Origin: Cohnella hashimotonis
GTDB taxonomy: Bacteria; Bacillota; Bacilli; Paenibacillales; Paenibacillaceae
DNA: 64,000 nucleotides
Assembly: GCF_030014955.1 (NCBI RefSeq)
Contig: NZ_JAGRPV010000001.1
Location: 1,426,001-1,490,000, forward strand
Direction: 5' to 3'
Made by a program: the position numbers and the translations under genes. The stretch's first letter is position 1; every line of letters begins with the position of its first letter. Below, piece by piece: positions 36,681 through 45,676 of the stretch. A model generated the notes under the pieces. It saw only the letters and a list, made by a program, of their open reading frames with translations, did not search any database and was not told the DNA's origin.

Positions 36681-39600
36681 GTGGAAACGGCAATGCTAAA
36701 ACGTACGGGATTTCTCATGTTGATCGTGTGTTTGCTTGTCACGATGGTTACGCCCTACCGGGCAGCGGCAGCGAATAACGCGAGCGACAGCGAACAGGCA
36801 GGGACGATCGTTGAAAATCACTGGGCGAAAGAAGTATTGAACAAATGGATCATGCTTGGTTTGCTCCAGGGGGATCAAGATCAAAACTATCGTCCGGACC
36901 AACCGATCACCCGAGCTGAGTTCGCGGCATTGATCGATCGGGTATTTAACTTGCCAGAAGCGTTGGCAAGCACGAATCCGTTTGCGGATGTAAGCAATGA
37001 AGCCTGGTATGCCAAAGACATCATCAAGCTGTATTCCGCCGGCATGATTAAGGGAACAAGCGCCGATCAGTTTGAGCCCAACAAGCCGATTGCCCGCCAG
37101 GATGCCGCCGTTATCGTCGCCCGCGCCTTCCAAGTAAAGGCGGTTGAAAACCAAACGAATGGAAGTTTTTCCGATGCTTCATCCATATCCTCGTATGCGC
37201 TTGCCGAAGTGATGGCACTAAAGGCCAAGGGCTACGTTAAAGGGAACGGAAACAATCAGTTCAAGCCCAAACAATCGACGACCCGCGCTGAAGTCGTTCA
37301 GATGATCGACAACGTCATGGGGACGCTCGTCATGACAAAGAGTGTCTATGAGTCCGATGTTGAAGGAAATCTAGTCGTGAATACGGACGGAAGCTCGCTG
37401 AAAAATATAGTCGTATCGGGAGACTTGTATATCACGCAAGGCGTGGAAGAAGGAGAAGTCTTGCTCGATGGCGTAACGGTTAAAGGATCGACTTACGTAC
37501 TGGGCGGGGGAAAAAATAGCGTGATCGTTCGAGATTCCAATCTGACGGGCACGTTAATCGTCGATAAATGGGATTCGCAGATTCGTATCGTAGCCGAAGG
37601 AACGACGGTCGTTCATGACGTTCAAATGCGATCCGGAGGCATTCTGAAAGAAGAGAATTTGCAAGGCATCGGATTCGTAAAAGTAAGCATTGACGTTCCA
37701 AGCGGCCAAACCAATCCATTGATCGTTCTGGACGGGGAATTCGATGAGGTGGACCATAGAGCCGGAACGGCAAGCTATGAGTTAACCAAAGCTGCCAAGG
37801 TTCTGCTCATGATTTTTAACGCTCCGGCGAGCGTAACCGGAGACGGCGTGATCCAGACCGCTACGCTAAATGTCGGCGGCGTTAAGATGAACAAGTGGCC
37901 GATCAAGATTAATTTCTCGACCGGAATAACGGTTACGATCGGGAACGAGGTTTTTTCGGCAGATCATCGAAATACGACATCAAATTCGGGAGGAACCGGA
38001 ACACAACCGACACCGACGCCTTCGTCGGAACCAACAACCTCACCGACACCGACGCCATCTTCGGAACCAACAACTTCACCTACACCGACGCCTTCGTCGG
38101 GGCCTGCTTTGACGATTGCGGAATCAGGAGCAGCAAAGGCCGACATTTTCGTCGATGCTTCGGCGCAAGACATGATCGGCTTAGCCGCCAAAGAGCTTCA
38201 AGATACGATTAAGATGGTGAGCGGCGCCGTACTGCCGATCTATAGGTGGAACTCGGAAGCCACCGTAAGCGCGGTTCTTTCGGTCGATGAATTGAAGATC
38301 AACAGAGCGGGGCAGTACCCGGTTCAGATCCATCTCGTCAATAACGAGGATGCTTCGTCAATCGTTCATTTTCAGTCCGATAATGACGATTCGATAACCG
38401 TCGATTTACCTGAGCAAGTCGAGTTAGGAAGCCATGAGAAAAAAGTCATTAATGGTTCTGTTAAAATTTCGGCAGCTTTGCTCAGCGGCGAATATAAAAT
38501 CGATGTTCAGGCCAGCGTATCGGGAACCCCTCTAAACCCGATGACGTTGACCATTCAGTACGAACCGAACCTGATCATGAATCCCGGTTTCGAAATCGCC
38601 AATGGAAGCGTACCGGACGGGTGGTTCTCGCCTTCCGGTATCAGGCTCGCCGGGGAGTCGTACAGCGGCGACTATGCGATGAGATTGGATTTAGGAAGCT
38701 CGGAATATATGTTTGCGCAATCGACTCAAAACCTTAAGCTAGAGCCCGGTAAGCAGTATAAACTAAGTGCGATGGTTAAAGGCAGCGCAGCCGGCGTCAT
38801 GAATATGGAAATTCATGAAGTAACGAACGGGGGCAGTCCCGTCATCCATCGGACGGAACTCGCCTTAAGCGATCAATGGAAACCGGTGGAATTGGTTTAC
38901 TCCCCGGCCGCAAACGCAACATTCGACTACAATTCGATTTACTTCTTTATGTCGGGAACGGCATCGATGTGGATCGACGACGTTTCGCTTGTGGAGATCG
39001 TGAAGGCTTCTCCAAACCTGATTACGAATAACGGATTCGAAGCGCCTAATCTGGCTGGCTGGTGGGGATTTTCCGGCTATGTTTTCGATGACGGCGAAGT
39101 ATCCCATAGCGGCGAACATTCGATGCGGATCGAATTAAAGGGCGAGAGCTATATGTACGCCCAACAAGATTTAAACCTTCAACCGGGCAAAAGGTATAAA
39201 TTGCGCGCATGGGTTAAAGCGGCATCGGCCGGAAAGCTGAGTATGACGATTCATGAAATTCAGTCTGGCGGCGGGTCTAACGCGGCTGCCAACGTGGATG
39301 CTACCGTAGGAGCGGATGAAGCTTGGCAGCTGGTGGAAATGGAGTATGCGCCGGCCAAGGAGACGCAATTCGATTCCAATCGCCTTTACATTTTCGTGTC
39401 CGAAACCAATGCTGTATGGGTCGACGACGTGTCGTTGACTGAAATGAACGAAGTTGTCGGCCAAGATGGCAGCGGCGAGACAAACGGAGAGACCAGCGAT
39501 AACGGCGTTCGCTTCCTTTTGGCGACACCCGATTCTCACCCTGGCTTGACGGCGCTTTTCCCGGAAGACATCGCTTATTTGCAGCAATCCGACGGCTTTG

Positions 39601-41624
39601 CCGTTCGGCAAGTCGGGAATCTGATTTATATTATCGGAACGGAACCAAAAGGCGTACTTAACGGCGTCTATGATTTTATCGAGAAAAACGCAGGCGTGTT
39701 ATGGACGCGTTCGCAAGAGCTTGGCACCTTGTACGATCCGCAGCCAACGATCCAAGCCTTGCATGTGAATTATAGGGAGAAGTCCCCGTTCCAAATACGC
39801 GGGTGGCATCTTACCGGGTCCGGGGCTCAAGGTCAGTTTCACTCGGATCCCGCTAGCGAAGTCATGATCTCACGCAATAAGCTGAATGCCAAGCTGGCGG
39901 AATTCGGGAACGTATCGCTCTGGGACGATCATGAGCGCGTGGGCATTAAGGCTTTTAATATCGGGCATGACCTTGTCTATTGGCTGCCGAGCGAAGAGTA
40001 CTTCGCTACGCATCCGGAATACTTCAATACGGACGGAGCGGGGAATTACATTCCGGGTACGGGCGAGACGCAAATCAACTTCTATAATCCGGAAGTCGCG
40101 GACGTGATCGCCGGCCGGGTGAAGGCGTTTTTGAAAAACAACCCAAGAGAATACGTGGGAATGGGCATTAACGACACTCATTATTGGATGCAAGGGGATT
40201 TGAGCAACTCCCCGTTTGAATTGCCGGACGGCACGAAGATTTATCCGAATGAAGCGGATTATAAATCGACCGTTTTCTATTCATTCTTGAATCGGATTGC
40301 AGCTGAAGTGAAAAAGACTTATCCGGACGTCAAGATTAATACATTTGCTTACTTTTTTGCGGAGGTTCCTCCCAGAATTGAACTTGAGGACAACATTGTC
40401 ATCGTCCTTGCTCCGGCTTCGGGGGATGATCGGGTGCCTATCAATACGAGCGAAGTCAGCGCCAACAACCAATATGTGGTCAAGCTGCAGGGTTGGCTGA
40501 AGAAAACCAAAAACATCGTCATGTATAACTATTACGGTTCTTTCCCTTCGGCGACCTACGAGAGACCGATTGCCGAAAAGGTACAGGCGGACATGAAATA
40601 TTACAGAGATTTGGGGCTTATGGGCGTTCTCCCCGAAAATATCGTGGATGCGTCAACGGCGAGCTGGGGCGTGAATGCCCTGCAGTTTTGGCTGATGCAA
40701 AAGCTGTTCTGGAATCCGGATGCCGATCTCGAAGCATTAAAAAGCGAATTTATTCAAAAAGCGTATGGAGCGGCAGCCGAGCCGATGAAGCGGTATTACG
40801 ATCTGATCGCGCAAGGCTGGAATTACGATCAACAGCCGGTCAGCTACATTACGAACACAAAAGCGTATATCCGGTCTTATATTATCGATGCCGGAATTAA
40901 GGACGAAGCGCAGCAGGCATTGAATGAAGCATGGTCATTAGCGGATCAGAAGGCGAGACAGCGGATCGAACCGATCAAAACGACCTTTGAGACGATGGTG
41001 TTCAAGTACGGGGAACAGTCCGACTTGAGCGCAAAAGCAACTAAAACGACGGCCAGCAAAGAAGAAATCGTCAGTGGGCTGGATTTTAGCCAAGGTCCAT
41101 GGGCAGATGCGGAGCCGACTTCACAATTCTTTTATATGGGAACGACAGATAAGGCTCCCGTGGAAACAAAGGTACGGTTGCTTTGGGACGAGGAAAATCT
41201 CTATGTCGCCTACGAGAATTTTGACGATGACGTATCGAAGATCGTGGCAAGCGATAACGCCCCGGGCGATTGGTGGGCCAGCGGGGGAGACGACGACGTT
41301 GAGACCTACGTGACCGGCGATTTAACCGGAGGCGCCTATTATGTCTTCTTCGCCAACCCCAAGGCAGTCAAGTTCGAATACAGCGGTCCCGCTCAAAACA
41401 GCGCCTTTAGTACGCAATGGGAGGTGCATACCGAGGTTGCTTCTGACCGTTGGAAAGCGATTAAAGTCATTCCGTTCGCCAGTATTAACGTAGATCCAAA
41501 CGTGAGTAAAACACTTAAGGGATTCTTCTTTAGAGAGTATCACGGCAAGGAAGGGTTTTTCGGATGGGGAGGCGGAAGCGTCTGGAGTTGGGCCGACTTC
41601 AAAACGATTACGCTTGAGGATTAA
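36681..41624 (+). CDS. SLH-anchored DUF4838 surface protein with inserted carbohydrate-binding modules
   Basis: 1647 aa. Signal peptide; SLH domains at about 45-90, 100-150 and 160-212 (anchoring to the cell wall); a beta-rich region to 430; a Thr-Pro linker with three TPTPSSEPTTSP-like units; then the first part of an alpha-glucuronidase-like N-terminal domain (AKADIFVDASAQDMIGLAAK, about 476-525). This is interrupted by a beta domain and two CBM4/9-like modules (628-770 and 776-925), and resumes at about 943 (GNLIYIIGTEPKGVLNGVYD). The DUF4838 region (to about 1430) resembles GH67/GH20-type barrels, and a CBM9-like domain ends the protein. Probably a surface glycosidase. GTG 36681 follows GAGGGG by 10 bases; ATG 36693 is an alternative. 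Confidence 0.83.
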   Translation: METAMLKRTGFLMLIVCLLVTMVTPYRAAAANNASDSEQAGTIVENHWAKEVLNKWIMLGLLQGDQDQNYRPDQPITRAEFAALIDRVFNLPEALASTNPFADVSNEAWYAKDIIKLYSAGMIKGTSADQFEPNKPIARQDAAVIVARAFQVKAVENQTNGSFSDASSISSYALAEVMALKAKGYVKGNGNNQFKPKQSTTRAEVVQMIDNVMGTLVMTKSVYESDVEGNLVVNTDGSSLKNIVVSGDLYITQGVEEGEVLLDGVTVKGSTYVLGGGKNSVIVRDSNLTGTLIVDKWDSQIRIVAEGTTVVHDVQMRSGGILKEENLQGIGFVKVSIDVPSGQTNPLIVLDGEFDEVDHRAGTASYELTKAAKVLLMIFNAPASVTGDGVIQTATLNVGGVKMNKWPIKINFSTGITVTIGNEVFSADHRNTTSNSGGTGTQPTPTPSSEPTTSPTPTPSSEPTTSPTPTPSSGPALTIAESGAAKADIFVDASAQDMIGLAAKELQDTIKMVSGAVLPIYRWNSEATVSAVLSVDELKINRAGQYPVQIHLVNNEDASSIVHFQSDNDDSITVDLPEQVELGSHEKKVINGSVKISAALLSGEYKIDVQASVSGTPLNPMTLTIQYEPNLIMNPGFEIANGSVPDGWFSPSGIRLAGESYSGDYAMRLDLGSSEYMFAQSTQNLKLEPGKQYKLSAMVKGSAAGVMNMEIHEVTNGGSPVIHRTELALSDQWKPVELVYSPAANATFDYNSIYFFMSGTASMWIDDVSLVEIVKASPNLITNNGFEAPNLAGWWGFSGYVFDDGEVSHSGEHSMRIELKGESYMYAQQDLNLQPGKRYKLRAWVKAASAGKLSMTIHEIQSGGGSNAAANVDATVGADEAWQLVEMEYAPAKETQFDSNRLYIFVSETNAVWVDDVSLTEMNEVVGQDGSGETNGETSDNGVRFLLATPDSHPGLTALFPEDIAYLQQSDGFAVRQVGNLIYIIGTEPKGVLNGVYDFIEKNAGVLWTRSQELGTLYDPQPTIQALHVNYREKSPFQIRGWHLTGSGAQGQFHSDPASEVMISRNKLNAKLAEFGNVSLWDDHERVGIKAFNIGHDLVYWLPSEEYFATHPEYFNTDGAGNYIPGTGETQINFYNPEVADVIAGRVKAFLKNNPREYVGMGINDTHYWMQGDLSNSPFELPDGTKIYPNEADYKSTVFYSFLNRIAAEVKKTYPDVKINTFAYFFAEVPPRIELEDNIVIVLAPASGDDRVPINTSEVSANNQYVVKLQGWLKKTKNIVMYNYYGSFPSATYERPIAEKVQADMKYYRDLGLMGVLPENIVDASTASWGVNALQFWLMQKLFWNPDADLEALKSEFIQKAYGAAAEPMKRYYDLIAQGWNYDQQPVSYITNTKAYIRSYIIDAGIKDEAQQALNEAWSLADQKARQRIEPIKTTFETMVFKYGEQSDLSAKATKTTASKEEIVSGLDFSQGPWADAEPTSQFFYMGTTDKAPVETKVRLLWDEENLYVAYENFDDDVSKIVASDNAPGDWWASGGDDDVETYVTGDLTGGAYYVFFANPKAVKFEYSGPAQNSAFSTQWEVHTEVASDRWKAIKVIPFASINVDPNVSKTLKGFFFREYHGKEGFFGWGGGSVWSWADFKTITLED
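38008..38102 (+). repeat. Coding repeats of a Pro/Thr-rich linker
   Basis: Three near-identical units coding for TPTPSSEPTTSP-like segments between the surface-anchor part and the enzyme part of the SLH/DUF4838 protein. Confidence 0.8.
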
Positions 41625-41656
41625 TATCGTTTGCGAATTCTGTTTTAAGGCTCATC

Positions 41657-41693
41657 GCGTATTCCCCCTGTTGATTCAGGGGGATACGCTTTT
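41657..41693 (+). terminator. Intrinsic terminator of the SLH/DUF4838 gene
   Basis: GCGTATTCCCCCTG pairs with CAGGGGGATACGC (one bulged T) around TTGATT, followed by TTTT. Confidence 0.9.
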
Positions 41694-41752
41694 GCGGGAA
41701 AGAGAGTGATCTTCAAGCCTATCGTACTATAGCTTATAAGGAGTGATTTCTA

Positions 41753-44347
41753 ATGAAAAATAAGTATAAAGTCGTTTCGCTCTTGTTTTCGTTGACCTTG
41801 CTGCTTATTGTTTTAAATCCTCCGCAAACGGCATCGGCTTCGACCTCCGGTTCTACCAGCGACGGAACGCTATTGGTCGATGGGCAGCCCTTTTTCCCGT
41901 TCGGTTTTTATGAAGTGGCATGGGGGAAAATCGCATGGCAGTCCAATGATTATACCGTTGAATCTGATGTAGAGAGTTTCACTAGAGTTACAAACATAAA
42001 AGGCGTCAGGTTAAAAATACTTGAGGCCAATATGGTTCAGAACTATTTCGGCATCGTGGAAATAGAGGTGAACGACGGATCAGGACCGAACCTGGCACCA
42101 TCTGCCGTCGCGAGCGCAACAAGCGTGCATCCCGACCCGAATCATCCTCCGGCTCACTTGAACGACGGCAACTTGCTCAATGATTATGCGAGCGCTACAT
42201 CTCCGACGATGCCGGCGTACGTAACCCTGACATGGGGCACCGCAAAATCCTTCGATAAAATTACGCTTAAGGCATGGCTTTGCCAGACGATTGCGCCTAC
42301 GCATTATGAAGTGGAAGTATCGGCGGACGGGGTAACGGGCTGGACAAAAGTGGCCAGCTCGTACAAGATGCCCGCGGGCAAGCTTTCCGCGGATATGAAC
42401 CAACTCGCCGCAGACGGCTTTAATGTCATGCACCCTTCTGCCGAATTAGGGAACGGATTCGATGCGAGCTTCGTCGACGACGCCGGCGTTAAAGGAATAA
42501 AGCTCATACCCGAAAATATCGCGACGCTCGTTAATTATCATTTTTTGACGCAATTTAAAGATAAGACGGCGATTCTAGGCTGGAGCATTTGCGACGATTG
42601 CGATCCCTACAATGCGCCTTCTACGGTTCAGAGCTATCAGGATACGGTCAGGGCCATCGATACCAATCATATTACGTACGGGGCCGGTGCGCATTATACG
42701 TACGAGTCGGGATACAACGTCGGGAGTTACGTGAATATTCTCGATTCGATGGGGCGGGAGATGTATCCGATCGGTACCAGCATCCCTATGAATACCGTTT
42801 ACGCCGCCATGAAGGATACTGCCGATGCCTACAGAGCCGTCGGAAAACCGGCGTTCGGAATCGTCCAAACCTTCAGTTGGTACCAGATCGCGCCGTCGCT
42901 GCAGCCGGACCCCGTATTAGGCCGCGCGCCTGATGCAAGCGAAGTAAGAAATATGACGTACCAGTCGCTTGCCGCGGGCGCAAAAGGGATTATATTTTTC
43001 CCCTACTATTACGCGCCGAATAAAACGACGATTCCGTCCAACCTCTACGCCGAGACGAAAGCGATGGTTCCGGAGATCAATGCCTTGAAGCCGGCGCTAA
43101 TGCTCGGCAAGAAGACGGAAGTGGCGACTGGCAATTCCGATTTGAGAGTCACTTATTGGGAGTACGAAGGAAAAGTATATGTCATCGTAGTCAATACAAG
43201 CTATGATTCAACAGCAAATGTTCCTTACTATCAAGCAGGGGGACCCGGTACGCCCGTTAACATCAATGCGTCTATTCCTTTGCCTGCAGGCTATCAGAAC
43301 GCAGTGGCTAAGAGCATGTTTGCGAGGCTTCCCGCTACGCTCTCGATCGGCGTCGATGGGAAACTGTCGGGAACAGTCGGTGCCGAGCAGGTGCAAGTAT
43401 ACGAATTGACCCCGGTTGGAAAGTATGACCCGCTAGTGACAGGAAAGACGCTGGGATCCTTGCAGAACAGCTTTACGGGGGAAGCCGGCTTTAATTTTAC
43501 GACGGCAAATGCAGCCCGCACCGTAACCTCGTTAGGAAGATACTTCGTGAACGGAAATAACAAGACGCATACCGTATCTTTGTATAAGGAAAGCGATAAA
43601 TCGTTAGTGGCATCCTGCACGGTGAACATGGCAGCTGGTACGGCGGACGCTTCGGGGTTTAAGTATTGCACCTTGCCGGCTTCGGTTACGCTCGCGGCGA
43701 ATACTTCGTACAATCTCGTATCTAGCGAAACGAGCGGCGGAGATCAATATTATCACGATAATACAACGGTAACATTGGGATCTGGCACGGCTAATTTTGC
43801 GATATTTAAATGGAACGGCGCCTGGTATTACGATGGTTCGGCTTCTCAAAGCTTTGGCCCGGTTAACTTGTTATTCAAGGACAATTCGGACTTCTCCATG
43901 CTTACGGGAAAAACATTGGGAACGCCGCAAAACAGCTTTACCGGGGAAGCCGGCTTCAATTTTACGACGCCGGGAACCGCCCGTACCGTCACAGCGCTAG
44001 GCAGGTTTTTTGCCGGCGGGAACGGCGGCTCGCATACCGTATCTCTGTACAAGGAAAGCGATAAATCGTTAGTCGCGTCTTGTACGATTAACTTAGCGAC
44101 AGGCAGAGCGGACGGACTCGGGTTCAAGTACTGCAATTTATCGGCGCCGGTTACGCTGTCCGCCAATACGTCTTACAATCTCGTATCGAGCGAAACGAGC
44201 GGCGGAGATCAATATTATCATGATAATACGTTAGTAACTATAGGAGCGGGGACTGCAAACTTTGCTATCTTTAAGATGAACGGCACCTGGTATTATGATG
44301 GTTCGGCTAATAATAGCTTTGGACCTGTTAACCTGTTGTATCATTAA
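41753..44347 (+). CDS. Secreted glycosidase-like barrel with discoidin insertion and two DUF4082-like modules
   Basis: 864 aa with signal peptide (cleavage near ASAST). The protein starts as a glycoside-hydrolase barrel (LLVDGQPFFPFGFYEVAWGK, residues 38-57), is interrupted at about 58-203 by F5/8 type C (discoidin) sequence, and then resumes (LSADMNQLAADGFNVMHPSA, GWSICDDCDPYN, MTYQSLAAGAKGIIFFPYYY) to about 550. Two near-identical C-terminal beta modules of about 150 residues follow (TLGxxQNSFTGEAGFNFTT ... SFGPVNLL; DUF4082-like), probably glycan-binding. Catalytic candidates are Asp/Glu residues around the DD and ED positions; not assigned. Monocistronic between two terminators. Confidence 0.78.
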   Translation: MKNKYKVVSLLFSLTLLLIVLNPPQTASASTSGSTSDGTLLVDGQPFFPFGFYEVAWGKIAWQSNDYTVESDVESFTRVTNIKGVRLKILEANMVQNYFGIVEIEVNDGSGPNLAPSAVASATSVHPDPNHPPAHLNDGNLLNDYASATSPTMPAYVTLTWGTAKSFDKITLKAWLCQTIAPTHYEVEVSADGVTGWTKVASSYKMPAGKLSADMNQLAADGFNVMHPSAELGNGFDASFVDDAGVKGIKLIPENIATLVNYHFLTQFKDKTAILGWSICDDCDPYNAPSTVQSYQDTVRAIDTNHITYGAGAHYTYESGYNVGSYVNILDSMGREMYPIGTSIPMNTVYAAMKDTADAYRAVGKPAFGIVQTFSWYQIAPSLQPDPVLGRAPDASEVRNMTYQSLAAGAKGIIFFPYYYAPNKTTIPSNLYAETKAMVPEINALKPALMLGKKTEVATGNSDLRVTYWEYEGKVYVIVVNTSYDSTANVPYYQAGGPGTPVNINASIPLPAGYQNAVAKSMFARLPATLSIGVDGKLSGTVGAEQVQVYELTPVGKYDPLVTGKTLGSLQNSFTGEAGFNFTTANAARTVTSLGRYFVNGNNKTHTVSLYKESDKSLVASCTVNMAAGTADASGFKYCTLPASVTLAANTSYNLVSSETSGGDQYYHDNTTVTLGSGTANFAIFKWNGAWYYDGSASQSFGPVNLLFKDNSDFSMLTGKTLGTPQNSFTGEAGFNFTTPGTARTVTALGRFFAGGNGGSHTVSLYKESDKSLVASCTINLATGRADGLGFKYCNLSAPVTLSANTSYNLVSSETSGGDQYYHDNTLVTIGAGTANFAIFKMNGTWYYDGSANNSFGPVNLLYH

Positions 44348-44373
44348 ATAGGTAATCGCATGGGGATTTATTA

Positions 44374-44423
44374 GGGCCGTCATCGAAGTCATGAAAATGA
44401 CCGAGGGACGGCTTCTTTCTTCT
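44374..44423 (+). terminator. Intrinsic terminator of the secreted glycosidase-like gene
   Basis: Outer stem GCCGTC (44376-44381) with GACGGC (44407-44412), inner stem GTCAT-GAAA-ATGAC, then a T-rich tail. Confidence 0.8.
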
Positions 44424-44455
44424 AAAAAAAATAGCGCGTGAACCAACTGATCGGT

Positions 44456-44484
44456 TTGACACCTTATGAGAACCGTGTTACATT
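44456..44484 (+). promoter_or_regulatory. Promoter of the LacI-family gene (TTGACA-17-TACATT)
   Basis: A perfect -35 TTGACA (44456-44461), 17-base spacer and -10 TACATT (44479-44484). The operator starts four bases downstream. Confidence 0.72.
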
Positions 44485-44487
44485 TTT

Positions 44488-44507
44488 TTGTGTAACATGT
44501 TACACAA
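44488..44507 (+). promoter_or_regulatory. Perfect 20-bp palindromic operator (autoregulation)
   Basis: TTGTGTAACATGTTACACAA is its own reverse complement and covers the expected transcription start. Its core TGTAAC-n2-GTTACA recurs at 45621-45634 before the transporter operon, so it is very likely the site of the LacI-family protein encoded just downstream. Confidence 0.82.
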
Positions 44508-44528
44508 TTATGTTTAAGGGGCATACAA

Positions 44529-45551
44529 ATGTCGAGTATTTATCAGGTCGCAGAGATGGCTGGCGTGTCCGTCGCGACGGTATCCCGCGTCATCAACGAA
44601 CGGGGATACGTGAGCGAGAAAACCCGTCTAAAAGTGCAGGAAGCCATCAATATTCTTCATTACACCCCGAATCAGGCGGCGCAGAGTCTCACCACGTCCA
44701 GCACCAAGCTCATCGGGCTGCTCGTGCCCGATATCAACAATCCCGTATTTCTCGAGCAATCCAAGGGGATTAACGATTACCTCAAGGATAAAGGCTACAT
44801 TCTCATGTACGCGGAATCAGGGGAAGACGACGAGGAAATGTCGAATATGGTGCGGAGATTTCTCAGCAACCGGGTGGACGGCATGATCCTGTGCTCGCGC
44901 GACTTCACGCAATTCGGCGATATGGATGCGATCATCGAGCCGGCCTTGAAAAATAACGTGCATGTCGTACTGAACGGCTACGTGGACAGTAAATTCGAGA
45001 TTGACCGTGTGGGGTTCGACAATGTCAGAGGCGCCTATCTGGCGACCGAGCATTTGCTTAAGATGGGGCATTCCTCCATTGCGCTCATCGCCGGTACGGA
45101 CAGCACGATTTCCGAGGAACGTTACAGAGGCTACAGAGAGGCGCATATCGACAACCATGTCTCTCTAAATCCGGCACTCGTCGTTAAGGGCGACTTTCGC
45201 CAGCATTCCGGTTACGAAGCGATGCTGAAAATCCTGCAGATGAATCCGCGGCCGACCGCCGTTTTTGCGATGAACGACGTGATGGCGATCGGTGCCATGA
45301 TGGCGCTCGAGGACCATAAGGTTTCCGTTCCGGACGAGATCGCCGTCGCAGGCTTTGACGATATTATCTGGTGCTCGTTGATCCGCCCTCGCCTAACCTC
45401 GGTCGTGCAGCCCAAATACGAAATCGGCAAAAAGCTGGCCGAGTTTTTACTGTCGCGTATGAATGATAGTTACTCGGGGCCGGGCAGGCATGAGATATTC
45501 GGATCTAGACTCGCCGTACGGCAAAGCACGGTTAAATCGGAGCAGCAATGA
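44529..45551 (+). CDS. LacI-family transcriptional regulator of the adjacent sugar operon
   Basis: 340 aa. Helix-turn-helix SIYQVAEMAGVSVATVSRVIN at the N-terminus, YTPNQAAQSLTT hinge, then a periplasmic-binding-like effector domain (LIGLLVPDINNPVFLEQSKGI, VDGMILCSRD, PTAVFAMNDVMAIGAM, VAGFDDIIW). It probably represses itself and the transporter operon by binding TGTAAC-n2-GTTACA, with an oligosaccharide-derived inducer. AAGGGG lies about 7 bases before the ATG; its terminator overlaps the stop codon. Confidence 0.94.
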   Translation: MSSIYQVAEMAGVSVATVSRVINERGYVSEKTRLKVQEAINILHYTPNQAAQSLTTSSTKLIGLLVPDINNPVFLEQSKGINDYLKDKGYILMYAESGEDDEEMSNMVRRFLSNRVDGMILCSRDFTQFGDMDAIIEPALKNNVHVVLNGYVDSKFEIDRVGFDNVRGAYLATEHLLKMGHSSIALIAGTDSTISEERYRGYREAHIDNHVSLNPALVVKGDFRQHSGYEAMLKILQMNPRPTAVFAMNDVMAIGAMMALEDHKVSVPDEIAVAGFDDIIWCSLIRPRLTSVVQPKYEIGKKLAEFLLSRMNDSYSGPGRHEIFGSRLAVRQSTVKSEQQ

Positions 45552-45570
45552 TGTTGCTCCGATTCTTTTT
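45535..45570 (+). terminator. Intrinsic terminator overlapping the end of the LacI-family gene
   Basis: Perfect 10-bp stem AATCGGAGCA / TGCTCCGATT with a 10-base loop and CTTTTT; the stem begins inside the last codons. Confidence 0.92.
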
Positions 45571-45578
45571 ACGTCGAA

Positions 45579-45615
45579 AGAAAGCGTTGACATTCCATGA
45601 AAATGAATTTATCAT
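45579..45615 (+). promoter_or_regulatory. Operon promoter TTGACA-17-TATCAT with overlapping cre
   Basis: -35 TTGACA (45587-45592), 17-base spacer, -10 TATCAT (45610-45615). AGAAAGCGTTGACA (45579-45592) fits the CcpA cre pattern TGWAANCGNTNWCA at all fixed positions but the first, and covers the -35, so preferred sugars should shut the operon off. Confidence 0.72.
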
Positions 45616-45619
45616 ACAG

Positions 45620-45635
45620 ATGTAACTAGTTACAT
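45620..45635 (+). promoter_or_regulatory. Perfect 16-bp palindromic operator of the transporter operon
   Basis: ATGTAACTAGTTACAT is a perfect palindrome starting five bases after the -10, sharing the TGTAAC-n2-GTTACA core with the operator at 44488. The half site TGTGTAA follows at 45639. Confidence 0.8.
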
Positions 45636-45676
45636 ATTTGTGTAATGCGTTTCAATAAAAAGGGGAGGTAAGATCA

